24,798 nt of DNA from positions 1 to 24,798 of the forward strand of contig JAWOJF010000091.1 of NCBI GenBank assembly GCA_046481785.1. The letters run 5' to 3'. This DNA is from JAWOJF01 sp046481785. Its GTDB lineage: Bacteria > Bacteroidota > Ignavibacteria > Ignavibacteriales > Ignavibacteriaceae. The notes under the pieces were generated by a model. That model ran no database searches and was not told the DNA's origin. It saw nothing but the letters and a program-made list of their open reading frames with translations. Both the position numbers and the translations under genes were made by a program. Shown in pieces: positions 8,146-14,888 of the stretch (positions are counted from its first letter, which is position 1; the number at the start of each line of letters is the position of its first letter).

Positions 8146-8242
8146 GCCGGGTTAGTGAGACAGAGAGTAGAAAGTACTGAGTTAAGGCTCCCGGCAAAAA
8201 GGGGCGGAGGATCGAACCATAGTTTTGGGGAAACTCCGCCCT
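8146..8242 (+). ncRNA. Candidate structured leader RNA (two GC-rich stems), class unknown
   Basis: In otherwise AT-rich intergenic DNA, stem 1 pairs GCCGGG (8146-8151) with CCCGGC (8190-8195), enclosing a purine-rich segment with a small AGTA/TACT hairpin. Stem 2 pairs GGGCGGAG (8202-8209) with CTCCGCCC (8234-8241) around a 24-base loop and is followed by GTATTTTATT, so it could act as an attenuator or terminator. It lies about 30 bases downstream of a predicted start of transcription and ends about 33 bases before the ATG at 8276. I could not match it to a riboswitch class I know. Confidence 0.5.
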
Positions 8243-8275
8243 GTATTTTATTAATATTGAAAACAGGTAAGCATA

Positions 8276-8533
8276 ATGGGATTTAACCCGATACTAGATC
8301 AACAAGATGAAATAAATCTGGTTGAATACGTAATTCAACATCTGCAGAATAAAATTACTGAGCTTGAAAAAAATCTCTCATTTATGCTTGAACTGAAGAT
8401 TAATATTGAAGAGAAAAAAGTTCAACCTGAAGCAGTTAATAATGGGGAAGTAAAACCCGAAGAAATAAAACCCGAAGAAATAAAACCCGAGGAAACAAAA
8501 CCTGCTGAAACAGAAATAGTTTCCACCTTTTAG
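8276..8533 (+). CDS. Small hypothetical protein with coiled coil and Lys-Pro-Glu-Glu repeats
   Basis: An 85-residue soluble protein with ribosome site CAGGTAAG before the ATG. Residues about 10-52 are helical with heptad-like Leu/Ile (LVEYVIQHLQNKITELEKNLSFML), suggesting a short coiled coil. The tail has four five-residue repeats of the type KPEEI, encoded by 15-base tandem repeats at 8453-8512 (the last one KPAET), then EIVSTF. There is no signal peptide or membrane segment. I recognise no family. It sits among receptor genes, under the same kind of operator/promoter as MCP1-3 and behind a structured leader, so a cytoplasmic accessory role in chemotaxis is possible. No terminator was found between it and MCP3. 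Confidence 0.65.
   Translation: MGFNPILDQQDEINLVEYVIQHLQNKITELEKNLSFMLELKINIEEKKVQPEAVNNGEVKPEEIKPEEIKPEETKPAETEIVSTF
8453..8512 (+). repeat. 15-base in-frame tandem repeat (4 copies) in the small protein gene
   Basis: Copies at 8453-8467 and 8468-8482 are identical (AAACCCGAAGAAATA); those at 8483-8497 and 8498-8512 are diverged. Each encodes one KPEEI-type pentapeptide. Confidence 0.9.
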
Positions 8534-8570
8534 TTCTTATCTTAAGTTAATATAAAGATTTACACCTCAC

Positions 8571-8652
8571 AGACTACACTCTTGTATGCCCCTACTGCAA
8601 AAGTGTATCGTTTACTGCATTTATCTAATAAAAATACTGCTTAATCCGAAAA
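8571..8652 (+). promoter_or_regulatory. Triple-repeat operator plus sigma-28-like promoter for MCP3-cheW1
   Basis: Repeats AGACTACA (8571-8578, weak), CTACTGCA (8592-8599) and TTACTGCA (8612-8619) start 21 and 20 bases apart. The -35-like TAATAAAA (8626-8633) starts 14 bases after repeat 3, then 11 bases, then the -10-like TCCGAAAA (8645-8652), 38 bases before the ATG. Confidence 0.62.
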
Positions 8653-8690
8653 TGTTATAGAATTAAAAGAATTATACCGGGAGGTAATAA

Positions 8691-10883
8691 ATGAAACTGA
8701 AAAATGTAAAAGACTGGAAATTTTTCTATAAAATTTTTGGAATAGTAATTATAAGTGTAACAGCACTTGTTATACTTATTGCAGCATATATACTGCCTTC
8801 CATGAAATCCCAAATGTTTGAAGAAAAACAACTGGCAATTAAACAAATTGTAGAGATTGCCTATAATACAGTAAAAAAATATGAATCAAAAATTGCATCC
8901 GGTGAAATAACATTTGAAGATGCACAGCAAATGGCTAAAGAAGATATTGCTGTTTTAAGGTATGATGGCGATAACTATTTCTGGATTAATGACCTTTCCT
9001 ATAACATGGTTATGCATAGCGCAAAACCCGAGCTGAACGGCCAAAACATGGAAAGCTTTAAAGACCCTAATGGTAAGAACATGTTCAGGGAATTTGTTAA
9101 TACTGCGCAAGAATCCGGAAGCGGTTTTGTAGAGTATTATTGGCCTAAACCAGGGTATGACCAGCCTGTTTCCAAGATTTCTTTTGTAAAACTATACGAA
9201 AAATGGGGCTGGGTAATTGGCAGCGGGATCTATATTAATGATGTTGATGAAAAATATGCCGAAATAAGCGGAGGAATATATATAATTATTACCGCACTTG
9301 TATTAGGCCTCCTGGTGATGACTTACTATGCTGCAAAAAAGATAGTTGCTCCTATTAACAGGTTAAAAGACGCTGCTGCAAGAATGATAAATGGTGAATT
9401 AAACGTCCAGGTAGAAGTAAACTCTGCAGATGAGATTGGTGAACTTTCCAATACCTTTAACCAGATGGCAGAAAAAATTTCTTTGCAACTGCAATACATG
9501 GATAATTTGCCTCTTCCGGTGATGGTTATTGATAAAGATTACAATATTCAATACATGAATAAAAAAGGGGCAAGCCTTGTTGCTAAAGATCATAAACAAA
9601 TAATTGGCGAAAAATGTTATGATAATTTCAAAACAGGCCATTGTAAAACCGAAAGCTGTGCCTTATTTAAAGCAATGAGGGATGACCGTGTTTATACAGA
9701 AGAAACAGTAGCAAAACCTAATGGAAATGAAATTCCTATTTTATATTCAGGTGCCCCGATAAAGAACAGGGACGGTAAAATTATTGGTGCCGCAGAATCA
9801 ATCTCTGATATTACGGAAATAAAAGAATTGCAAAACTATCTTACACGGTCTACTAAGAAGATGATGGTTGCAATGGAGCAGTTTGCAGACGGGAACCTGA
9901 CAATAAATGTAGTACCTGAAAAAGAGAATGATGACCTGGGAAAATTGTTCCATAGTTTTAATAAATCTGTTCAGAATATGAAACAGATCCTTAAACATAT
10001 TTATGATTCTGTTGATGCAACAGCAAGTGCAACTACCGAGATATCATCAAGTACAGAACAAATGACTGCAGGTGCCCAGGAACAGAGTGCTCAGACCAGT
10101 GAAGTTGCCACAGCAGTTGAACAAATGACAAAAACAATTTTGGAAACTACAAAGAATGCAGGTACGGCAGCAGAGAATGCAAAGAAAGCGGGAGAAATAG
10201 CAGAAGAAGGTGGTAAAGTAGTAGAAAATACAGTTGAAGGAATGAAAAAGATTGCCGAGGTTGTTAGCAGATCAGCAGGAACGGTGAGGAAACTTGGAAA
10301 AAACAGTGAGCAGATTGGTGAAATAATACAGGTTATTGACGATATAGCTGACCAGACTAACCTGCTGGCACTTAATGCAGCAATAGAAGCAGCACGGGCG
10401 GGTGAACAGGGAAGAGGGTTTGCAGTAGTGGCTGATGAAGTAAAAAAACTTGCTGAAAGAACCACCAAGGCAACAAAAGAAATTGCCGATATGATAAAAC
10501 AGATACAGAAGGATACAACCGATGCTGTTGAATCGATAGAGGAAGGTACAGAAGAAGTTGACAAGGGAAGGCAGCTTGCTAACAGGGCAGGCGAATCATT
10601 AAAAGAAATAATACGGGCTTCTATTAAGGTAGTTGATGAAGTAAACCAGGTGGCCACTGCAAGCGAGGAGCAATCCAGTACTGCAGAGCAGATAAGCAAA
10701 AGTGTTGAATCAATTAATAATGTTACCCAGGAAACTGCTTTAGGAATTGAGCAGGTAGCAAGAGCCTCCGAAGATTTGAACAGGCTAACGGAAAATCTTA
10801 AAAATCTTGTTGGCAAATTTAAGATAGATTCATCTAATGAAAAGAACCAGTATGCTTTTGCTGATGAAAAAGTATATGCATAA
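8691..10883 (+). CDS. Methyl-accepting chemotaxis protein, MCP3 (periplasmic Cache, HAMP, PAS)
   Basis: A 730-residue chemoreceptor with a strong GGGAGG ribosome site. TM1 is near residues 14-34 and TM2 near 195-213. The periplasmic part is a single Cache (sCache_2-type) domain: NYFWINDLSYNMVMH, PELNGQNM, and the WGWVIGSGIYINDV end are its usual landmarks, so small organic ligands such as carboxylates are likely. HAMP (about 214-265) is followed by a PAS domain (about 268-380) with the cysteine pattern C309, C318, C323 (KCYDNFKTGHCKTESC), then a second HAMP-like unit and the standard signalling hairpin. Its tip reads VVADEVKKLAERT where the others have VRKLAERT. Its tail (KNQYAFADEKVYA) lacks the YSVRQNGKL ending. 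cheW1 follows after 44 bases. Confidence 0.94.
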   Translation: MKLKNVKDWKFFYKIFGIVIISVTALVILIAAYILPSMKSQMFEEKQLAIKQIVEIAYNTVKKYESKIASGEITFEDAQQMAKEDIAVLRYDGDNYFWINDLSYNMVMHSAKPELNGQNMESFKDPNGKNMFREFVNTAQESGSGFVEYYWPKPGYDQPVSKISFVKLYEKWGWVIGSGIYINDVDEKYAEISGGIYIIITALVLGLLVMTYYAAKKIVAPINRLKDAAARMINGELNVQVEVNSADEIGELSNTFNQMAEKISLQLQYMDNLPLPVMVIDKDYNIQYMNKKGASLVAKDHKQIIGEKCYDNFKTGHCKTESCALFKAMRDDRVYTEETVAKPNGNEIPILYSGAPIKNRDGKIIGAAESISDITEIKELQNYLTRSTKKMMVAMEQFADGNLTINVVPEKENDDLGKLFHSFNKSVQNMKQILKHIYDSVDATASATTEISSSTEQMTAGAQEQSAQTSEVATAVEQMTKTILETTKNAGTAAENAKKAGEIAEEGGKVVENTVEGMKKIAEVVSRSAGTVRKLGKNSEQIGEIIQVIDDIADQTNLLALNAAIEAARAGEQGRGFAVVADEVKKLAERTTKATKEIADMIKQIQKDTTDAVESIEEGTEEVDKGRQLANRAGESLKEIIRASIKVVDEVNQVATASEEQSSTAEQISKSVESINNVTQETALGIEQVARASEDLNRLTENLKNLVGKFKIDSSNEKNQYAFADEKVYA

Positions 10884-10927
10884 AGTGAATAAAAAGAATG
10901 GTTTTATTAAAAAATAAAGGTAATTAA

Positions 10928-11407
10928 ATGGAAAAAACTGTAGAAAAAACCGAAAGCTCCGAAATCCTTCAGCTTGTAAGTTTTAAGATTGAACAGGAAG
11001 AATTTGGAGTTGATATTCTTAAAGTACAGGAAATAAATAAACTTGTACAGATTACAAAAGTACCAAACTCCCCCGAATTTGTTGAGGGTGTGGTTAATCT
11101 TAGAGGAAGAATAATTCCTATTATTGATCTGCGGACAAGATTAGGGATTGCTAAAAAAGCTCATAATAAGGATACCAGAATTATTGTAATTGAACTTAAT
11201 GGCAACACAATCGGGTTTATTGTTGATGCCGTAAGTGAGGTATTAAGAATATCCAGCGATATAATTGAATCCCCTCCGGCAATATCAAAAGGAATTAATT
11301 CGGATTATATTACATCTGTAGCAAAACTTGAAGACCGCCTATTAATTTTGCTTGACCTTGAAAAACTTCTAAATGTGGAAGAGGCCGAGCTAATAGAAAA
11401 TATGTAA
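10928..11407 (+). CDS. cheW: Chemotaxis adaptor protein CheW (first copy)
   Basis: A 159-residue single CheW-domain protein that links receptors to CheA at the inner face of the membrane. Family landmarks are QLVSFKIEQEEFGVDILKVQEI, VPNSPEFVEGVVNLRGRIIPIIDLR, and the C-terminal LEDRLLILLDLEKLL. There are no extra domains and the length is normal for CheW. It lies 44 bases downstream of MCP3 with no terminator or promoter between, so the two are probably cotranscribed, and AAAGGTAA serves as ribosome site. The protein at 17306-17788 is a close paralog differing mainly at both ends and after the LRTRLG motif; having two adaptors raises the question of receptor preference, which sequence cannot settle. 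Confidence 0.95.
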   Translation: MEKTVEKTESSEILQLVSFKIEQEEFGVDILKVQEINKLVQITKVPNSPEFVEGVVNLRGRIIPIIDLRTRLGIAKKAHNKDTRIIVIELNGNTIGFIVDAVSEVLRISSDIIESPPAISKGINSDYITSVAKLEDRLLILLDLEKLLNVEEAELIENM

Positions 11408-11430
11408 GATTGTTTTTCAAAATTTTATAG

Positions 11431-11460
11431 AAAAGGATGGGTACCCCTGTCCTTTTTTTA
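11431..11460 (+). terminator. Rho-independent terminator after cheW1
   Basis: Stem AAAAGGA (11431-11437) / TCCTTTT (11450-11456) with an inner GGGTACCC palindrome, followed by T-run. Confidence 0.78.
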
Positions 11461-11523
11461 TAATATTTCTTGCCGGAAGTCAAATTTTGCCCTCAAACGC
11501 CTTCTTATTAAACAGTTTAACCC

Positions 11524-11550
11524 TTAATTAAATTAATAGTTCTCCGATAA
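11524..11550 (+). promoter_or_regulatory. Sigma-28-like promoter for bacteriohemerythrin-MCP4
   Basis: -35-like TTAATTAA (11524-11531), 11 bases, -10 TCCGATAA (11543-11550). No triple repeat upstream. Transcription would start near 11557, which excludes the ATG at 11552 and supports the one at 11582. Confidence 0.6.
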
Positions 11551-11581
11551 TATGGGTAACCTTTTAATTTTGGGGAGTAAT

Positions 11582-11974
11582 ATGGAAATAATTAAGTGGT
11601 CCGATAAGTATAGTGTAGGCCATTCTCTAATTGACAATCAACACAAAAAATTAATAACTCTTATAAATGAACTGCATACTTCAATGAAAGAAGGGCGGGG
11701 AAAAGAGTCGCTGCAGAAAATTCTGGATGAACTTGTATTATATACAAAAGAACATTTCAGCACCGAAGAAATGATGATGCGTAAAGCCGGTTATTCAGGC
11801 TATAATGAACATAAAGTGGAGCATGACAAGCTTGCCGAAAAAGTAATATCACTGCAGGACCTTTATAAAGCCGGTAAAGTTCCTTTAACTCTGGATGTAA
11901 TGATTTTTTTGAAAGACTGGTTAATAAATCATATAGAAGGTACAGATAAAAAATACAGGGGAAAGTTATCATGA
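11582..11974 (+). CDS. Bacteriohemerythrin (O2-binding di-iron protein)
   Basis: A 130-residue single-domain hemerythrin. Counting from the ATG at 11582, all seven di-iron ligands are present at standard positions: H21, H58, E62, H77, H81, H117 and D122. The N-terminal WSDKYSVGHSLIDNQH and HFSTEEMMM motifs are typical. An in-frame ATG at 11552 would add ten unusual residues; 11582 is chosen because it has GGGGAGT as ribosome site, matches the family start and lies after the predicted transcription start. The gene overlaps MCP4 by four bases (ATGA), implying translational coupling. Hemerythrins reversibly bind O2; pairing with a heme-type receptor suggests delivery or buffering of O2 for aerotaxis, which is an inference. 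Confidence 0.93.
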   Translation: MEIIKWSDKYSVGHSLIDNQHKKLITLINELHTSMKEGRGKESLQKILDELVLYTKEHFSTEEMMMRKAGYSGYNEHKVEHDKLAEKVISLQDLYKAGKVPLTLDVMIFLKDWLINHIEGTDKKYRGKLS

Positions 11975-13986
11975 GTCTTTCAATTTCACGCAAAATGGGA
12001 ATAATAGTTGCCGCTACATTAGGTGTTACACTAAGTATTATGATATTTGTTCTGCTAACTAAGGAAGAAAAAACAAAAACTGATAAGGCTAAACAAAGCG
12101 TAAGCGAACTATCCGATGCAATTACCCAATCCATAATTTATGCCATGGGAGAAGGTGTTACCGATATTCAGCCTTTTATAGAAAGATCAAAAAAAATTAA
12201 GAATATAAAAGAGCTGCGTATAATATCAACTGATAAAATTACGGCCGGCAGTGAAGCTTCAATGGATTCGAGGGAAAAAGCAGCTATAGTATCCAAAAGA
12301 ACTGAATTTTTGGAAGAAGAGTTTGAAGGAGAGGAAGTATGCAGGTCGATCCAGCCAATTCTTGCCGAAGAAAACTGTCTGAACTGCCACGATGCTAATC
12401 TTAATGATCCCCTTGCAACAGTTAGTCTGCGTTATACAATGAAGCAGGACTATGAGGCAATAGCCAGCCAAAGGCTTGAAGCTATTTTAATGGGCCTGGC
12501 AACCATTATAATTGCGTTTTTAATGGTTATGATTTTCTTAAAGCGTCAGTTTATCAGGGATCTGCTTATTTCGGTAAATGAGATTAAAAGACTTTCTACA
12601 GGTGATATTAACAGTGTAGTGGAAATAAAAAGAGATGATGAACTTGGAGAACTTTCACATTCTGTTAAAGTACTTCAAAATTCACTAAAACAGCATAGTG
12701 AAGCTGCTGCTCAGATTGCAGCAGGAAATGTGGATATATCTGTTAATATGCTTTCCGATAATGATGTGCTTGGTAAAGCAATGATTACTGTTAAAGAAAG
12801 CCTCTCCTCACTTTTGCAGGATATTAAAGGTATGTCTTCTGCAGCCAGTGAAGGAAACTTAGGCCAAAGATTAAATGCGGAAAGGCATTGCGGCAGTTAT
12901 AATGCCCTGATAGCCGGATGCAATAATACTCTTGATTTTATGCATACTCCTATTGATGAAGGGACTGATGTACTTGCCAGGATGGCAGCCGGAGATTTTA
13001 CGGCACGAATGAATGGTGACTACAGGGGAGATTTTGCAAGGCTAAAAAGCAGTATAAACAGCGTTGCAGAATCTATGACGGAAGCACTTAGTAAAATAAC
13101 TGAGTCAGTTCATGCTACAGCAAGTGCAAGCACAGAAATTTCTTCAAGCACTGAAGAAATGGCTGCCGGCAGCCAGGAGCAATCCTCACAAACCCGGGAA
13201 ATAGCAGCCTCAATTGAGCAGATGACAAAAACTATTATTGAAACTACCCGTAATGCAACCACTGCAGCAGAAAATGCAAAAAAAGCAGGGCAGATAGCAG
13301 GAGACGGGGGCAAAGTAGTAGAAGATACTGTGGAAGGAATGAAAAAGATAGCAGAGGTTGTAAGCAGTTCAGCAGAAACAGTAAAGAAACTTGGAAAAAG
13401 CAGCGACCAGATAGGTGAAATAATACAAGTAATAGATGATATAGCCGACCAGACAAACCTGCTGGCATTAAATGCTGCCATAGAAGCAGCCCGTGCGGGT
13501 GAACAGGGAAGAGGGTTTGCGGTAGTTGCCGATGAGGTTAGAAAACTTGCAGAACGAACTACTAAAGCTACTAAAGAAATTGCTGAAATGATTAAGCAGA
13601 TTCAGAAGGATACACTTGATGCCGTAAGTTCAATGAATAAGGGTACTGAAGAAGTGGACAAAGGAAGAAAACTTGCAAACAGTGCCGGAGAATCTCTAAA
13701 GGAAATTATTACCGCATCTGCAAAAGTACTTGATGATGTAACCCAGGTAGCATCTGCCAGTGAAGAGCAGTCTGCCGCTGCCGAAGAAGTAAGCCGTAAT
13801 ATTGAGGCAATAAGTAATGTAACTCATGAAACTGCTGCTGGTATTCAGCAGGTTGCCGGTGCCGCTGAAGATCTTAATAGACTGACTGATAATTTGCAAA
13901 AACTGATCAGCAAATTTAAAATCGATTCGGCTGAAAAAGAAACTCATTATTCTGTAAGGCAAAACGGAAAATTAGTAGAAGGTTAG
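11971..13986 (+). CDS. Methyl-accepting chemotaxis protein, MCP4, with periplasmic c-type heme motif
   Basis: A 671-residue chemoreceptor whose ATG overlaps the hemerythrin stop codon. TM1 is about residues 10-30 and TM2 about 171-190. The periplasmic domain of about 140 residues carries CLNCH (C136, C139, H140), a covalent heme site, preceded by another cysteine (C124). It resembles the heme-containing periplasmic sensor domains known from receptors of metal-reducing bacteria, which respond to redox state or small gases. After TM2 comes HAMP, then a long stretch of HAMP-like units (about 195-370, including GDFTARMNGDYRGDFARLKSS), then the signalling hairpin with DDIADQTNLLALNAA. The tail THYSVRQNGKLVEG resembles those of MCP1 and MCP2. 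No terminator follows before the promoter at 14050. Confidence 0.93.
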   Translation: MSLSISRKMGIIVAATLGVTLSIMIFVLLTKEEKTKTDKAKQSVSELSDAITQSIIYAMGEGVTDIQPFIERSKKIKNIKELRIISTDKITAGSEASMDSREKAAIVSKRTEFLEEEFEGEEVCRSIQPILAEENCLNCHDANLNDPLATVSLRYTMKQDYEAIASQRLEAILMGLATIIIAFLMVMIFLKRQFIRDLLISVNEIKRLSTGDINSVVEIKRDDELGELSHSVKVLQNSLKQHSEAAAQIAAGNVDISVNMLSDNDVLGKAMITVKESLSSLLQDIKGMSSAASEGNLGQRLNAERHCGSYNALIAGCNNTLDFMHTPIDEGTDVLARMAAGDFTARMNGDYRGDFARLKSSINSVAESMTEALSKITESVHATASASTEISSSTEEMAAGSQEQSSQTREIAASIEQMTKTIIETTRNATTAAENAKKAGQIAGDGGKVVEDTVEGMKKIAEVVSSSAETVKKLGKSSDQIGEIIQVIDDIADQTNLLALNAAIEAARAGEQGRGFAVVADEVRKLAERTTKATKEIAEMIKQIQKDTLDAVSSMNKGTEEVDKGRKLANSAGESLKEIITASAKVLDDVTQVASASEEQSAAAEEVSRNIEAISNVTHETAAGIQQVAGAAEDLNRLTDNLQKLISKFKIDSAEKETHYSVRQNGKLVEG

Positions 13987-14049
13987 TGTTTGATAATATT
14001 CCATTCATTGCTGCCTCTAAGAAGATTAAATACAGAATATTTGCTCTTA

Positions 14050-14076
14050 TTAACTTATGCAGAAAAAGTCCGATAA
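14050..14076 (+). promoter_or_regulatory. Sigma-28-like promoter for the TonB-domain gene
   Basis: -35-like TTAACTTA (14050-14057), 11 bases, -10 TCCGATAA (14069-14076), ending 23 bases before the ATG at 14099. No triple repeat. Confidence 0.58.
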
Positions 14077-14098
14077 TAGGACTATAGGAGGTAAGTAT

Positions 14099-14476
14099 AT
14101 GGATTTAATAAAAAAAATTTCAATAACTGCATTTTTTATTCTATTTAATATATTATTATTATCACAGGAGGACCCATACAAACCTGTTGCGGATGAAATG
14201 CCCGAACCTGTAGGTGGATATGAAGCAATTTATAAAATAATTGAATATCCCGATATAGCTAAAAAAGCAGGGGTACAAGGCAAAGTATACCTCCTGGCAT
14301 ATATTAATGAAAAAGGCGGAGTGGATGATGTTAAGGTTGTTAAGGGGTTGGGTGCAGGATGCGATGAAGCTGCTATTGATGCGGTAAAAAAACAAAAGTT
14401 TAACCCCGGCAAAGTCCAGGGTCAGGCTGTAAAGGTTAAACTTACTATCCCAATAATTTTCAAACTAAAATTCTAG
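14099..14476 (+). CDS. Secreted or membrane-anchored protein with a TonB C-terminal domain only
   Basis: A 125-residue protein. The start is placed at 14099, where GGAGG ends a few bases upstream; the in-frame ATG at 14057 lies inside the predicted promoter and would put 14 charged residues before the signal segment. Residues 1-22 form a hydrophobic signal or anchor; residues about 48-125 match the TonB C-terminal domain (YPDIAKKAGVQGKVYLLAYI, then AAIDAVKKQKFNPGKVQGQAV). The proline-rich periplasm-spanning region of real TonB is missing, so it is unlikely to energise transporters alone. Its place between two receptors, with its own motility-type promoter, suggests a link to the cell-surface side of taxis, but no function can be assigned. 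Confidence 0.85.
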   Translation: MDLIKKISITAFFILFNILLLSQEDPYKPVADEMPEPVGGYEAIYKIIEYPDIAKKAGVQGKVYLLAYINEKGGVDDVKVVKGLGAGCDEAAIDAVKKQKFNPGKVQGQAVKVKLTIPIIFKLKF

Positions 14477-14550
14477 CACTAATTTTTCCGGATTATCATA
14501 TAATTATTGCTGTTTTCCCATTACATCATAATTGAATATTCTCATTAAAA

Positions 14551-14585
14551 ATGCAGGAAACCTATAAATTCCTGCATATTTCACA
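14551..14585 (+). terminator. Probable terminator hairpin after the TonB-domain gene
   Basis: Perfect 9-base stem ATGCAGGAA (14551-14559) / TTCCTGCAT (14569-14577) with a 9-base loop; the following T-run (ATTTCAC) is weak. Confidence 0.65.
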
Positions 14586-14603
14586 TATTATTTAGTGAGT
14601 TTA

Positions 14604-14630
14604 TTAACTTTTTTCAGAATCAGCCGATAA
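14604..14630 (+). promoter_or_regulatory. Sigma-28-like promoter for MCP5
   Basis: -35-like TTAACTTT (14604-14611), 11 bases, -10 GCCGATAA (14623-14630), an exact match to the enterobacterial sigma-28 -10 box. It leaves a leader of about 250 bases before the ATG at 14889. Confidence 0.62.
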
Positions 14631-14888
14631 TAAAGCGGAAGTAAGAAGCTAATAATAAATTGGCTGTAAAATTGTGTGGTTTCTGTTTAATTCCTGTTTT
14701 TGCACAATTTGTTCGCAGGAATATTCATTTAATTCTGTAGAAATTTTTCTTCTGTAGGGGGAAGACGAATTAGAAATTGCAAGTGTCTCTGTTATGATAC
14801 ATATAAGCATTAAATATTCTCCACGTAAACTGCAGGGGATAAGCCTGACAAACATCCCCCCATTTAAAAATTATATAAAGCTACTACT

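Larger units (their letters stand above)
7951..8275 (+). other. Intergenic region (325 bases) between MCP2 and the small repeat-protein gene
   Basis: It holds the MCP2 terminator (7980-8010), the operator and promoter (8032-8113) and a GC-rich structured leader (8146-8242). No protein-coding frame of note was seen. Confidence 0.7.
14477..14888 (+). other. Intergenic region (412 bases) upstream of MCP5
   Basis: It contains the hairpin at 14551-14577, the sigma-28-like promoter at 14604-14630 and then a long untranslated leader of about 250 bases. In the leader, ATTCCTG (14690-14696) can pair with CAGGAAT (14716-14722), and GGGGAT (14835-14840) with ATCCCC (14854-14859). No convincing coding frame on either strand. 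Confidence 0.6.

Noticed and set aside
8202..8241. Minus-strand tRNA-like look: GGGCGGA/TCCGCCC acceptor-like stem with GGTTCGATCC
   Set aside because: There are no D or anticodon arms and the T-loop is one base short; the plus-strand hairpin in a leader explains it better.
8120..8260. c-di-GMP (GEMM) riboswitch for the leader
   Set aside because: The conserved GEMM core and tetraloop-receptor parts could not be found; class left open.
10091..10816. Long minus-strand open frame (241 codons) inside MCP3, with similar ones inside MCP2, MCP4 and MCP5
   Set aside because: They all lie opposite the conserved signalling domain and repeat the same Ser/Ala-rich antisense pattern; no ribosome site or family match.
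11552..11581. Upstream ATG for bacteriohemerythrin
   Set aside because: It lies before the predicted transcription start, lacks a ribosome site and adds residues not seen in the family.
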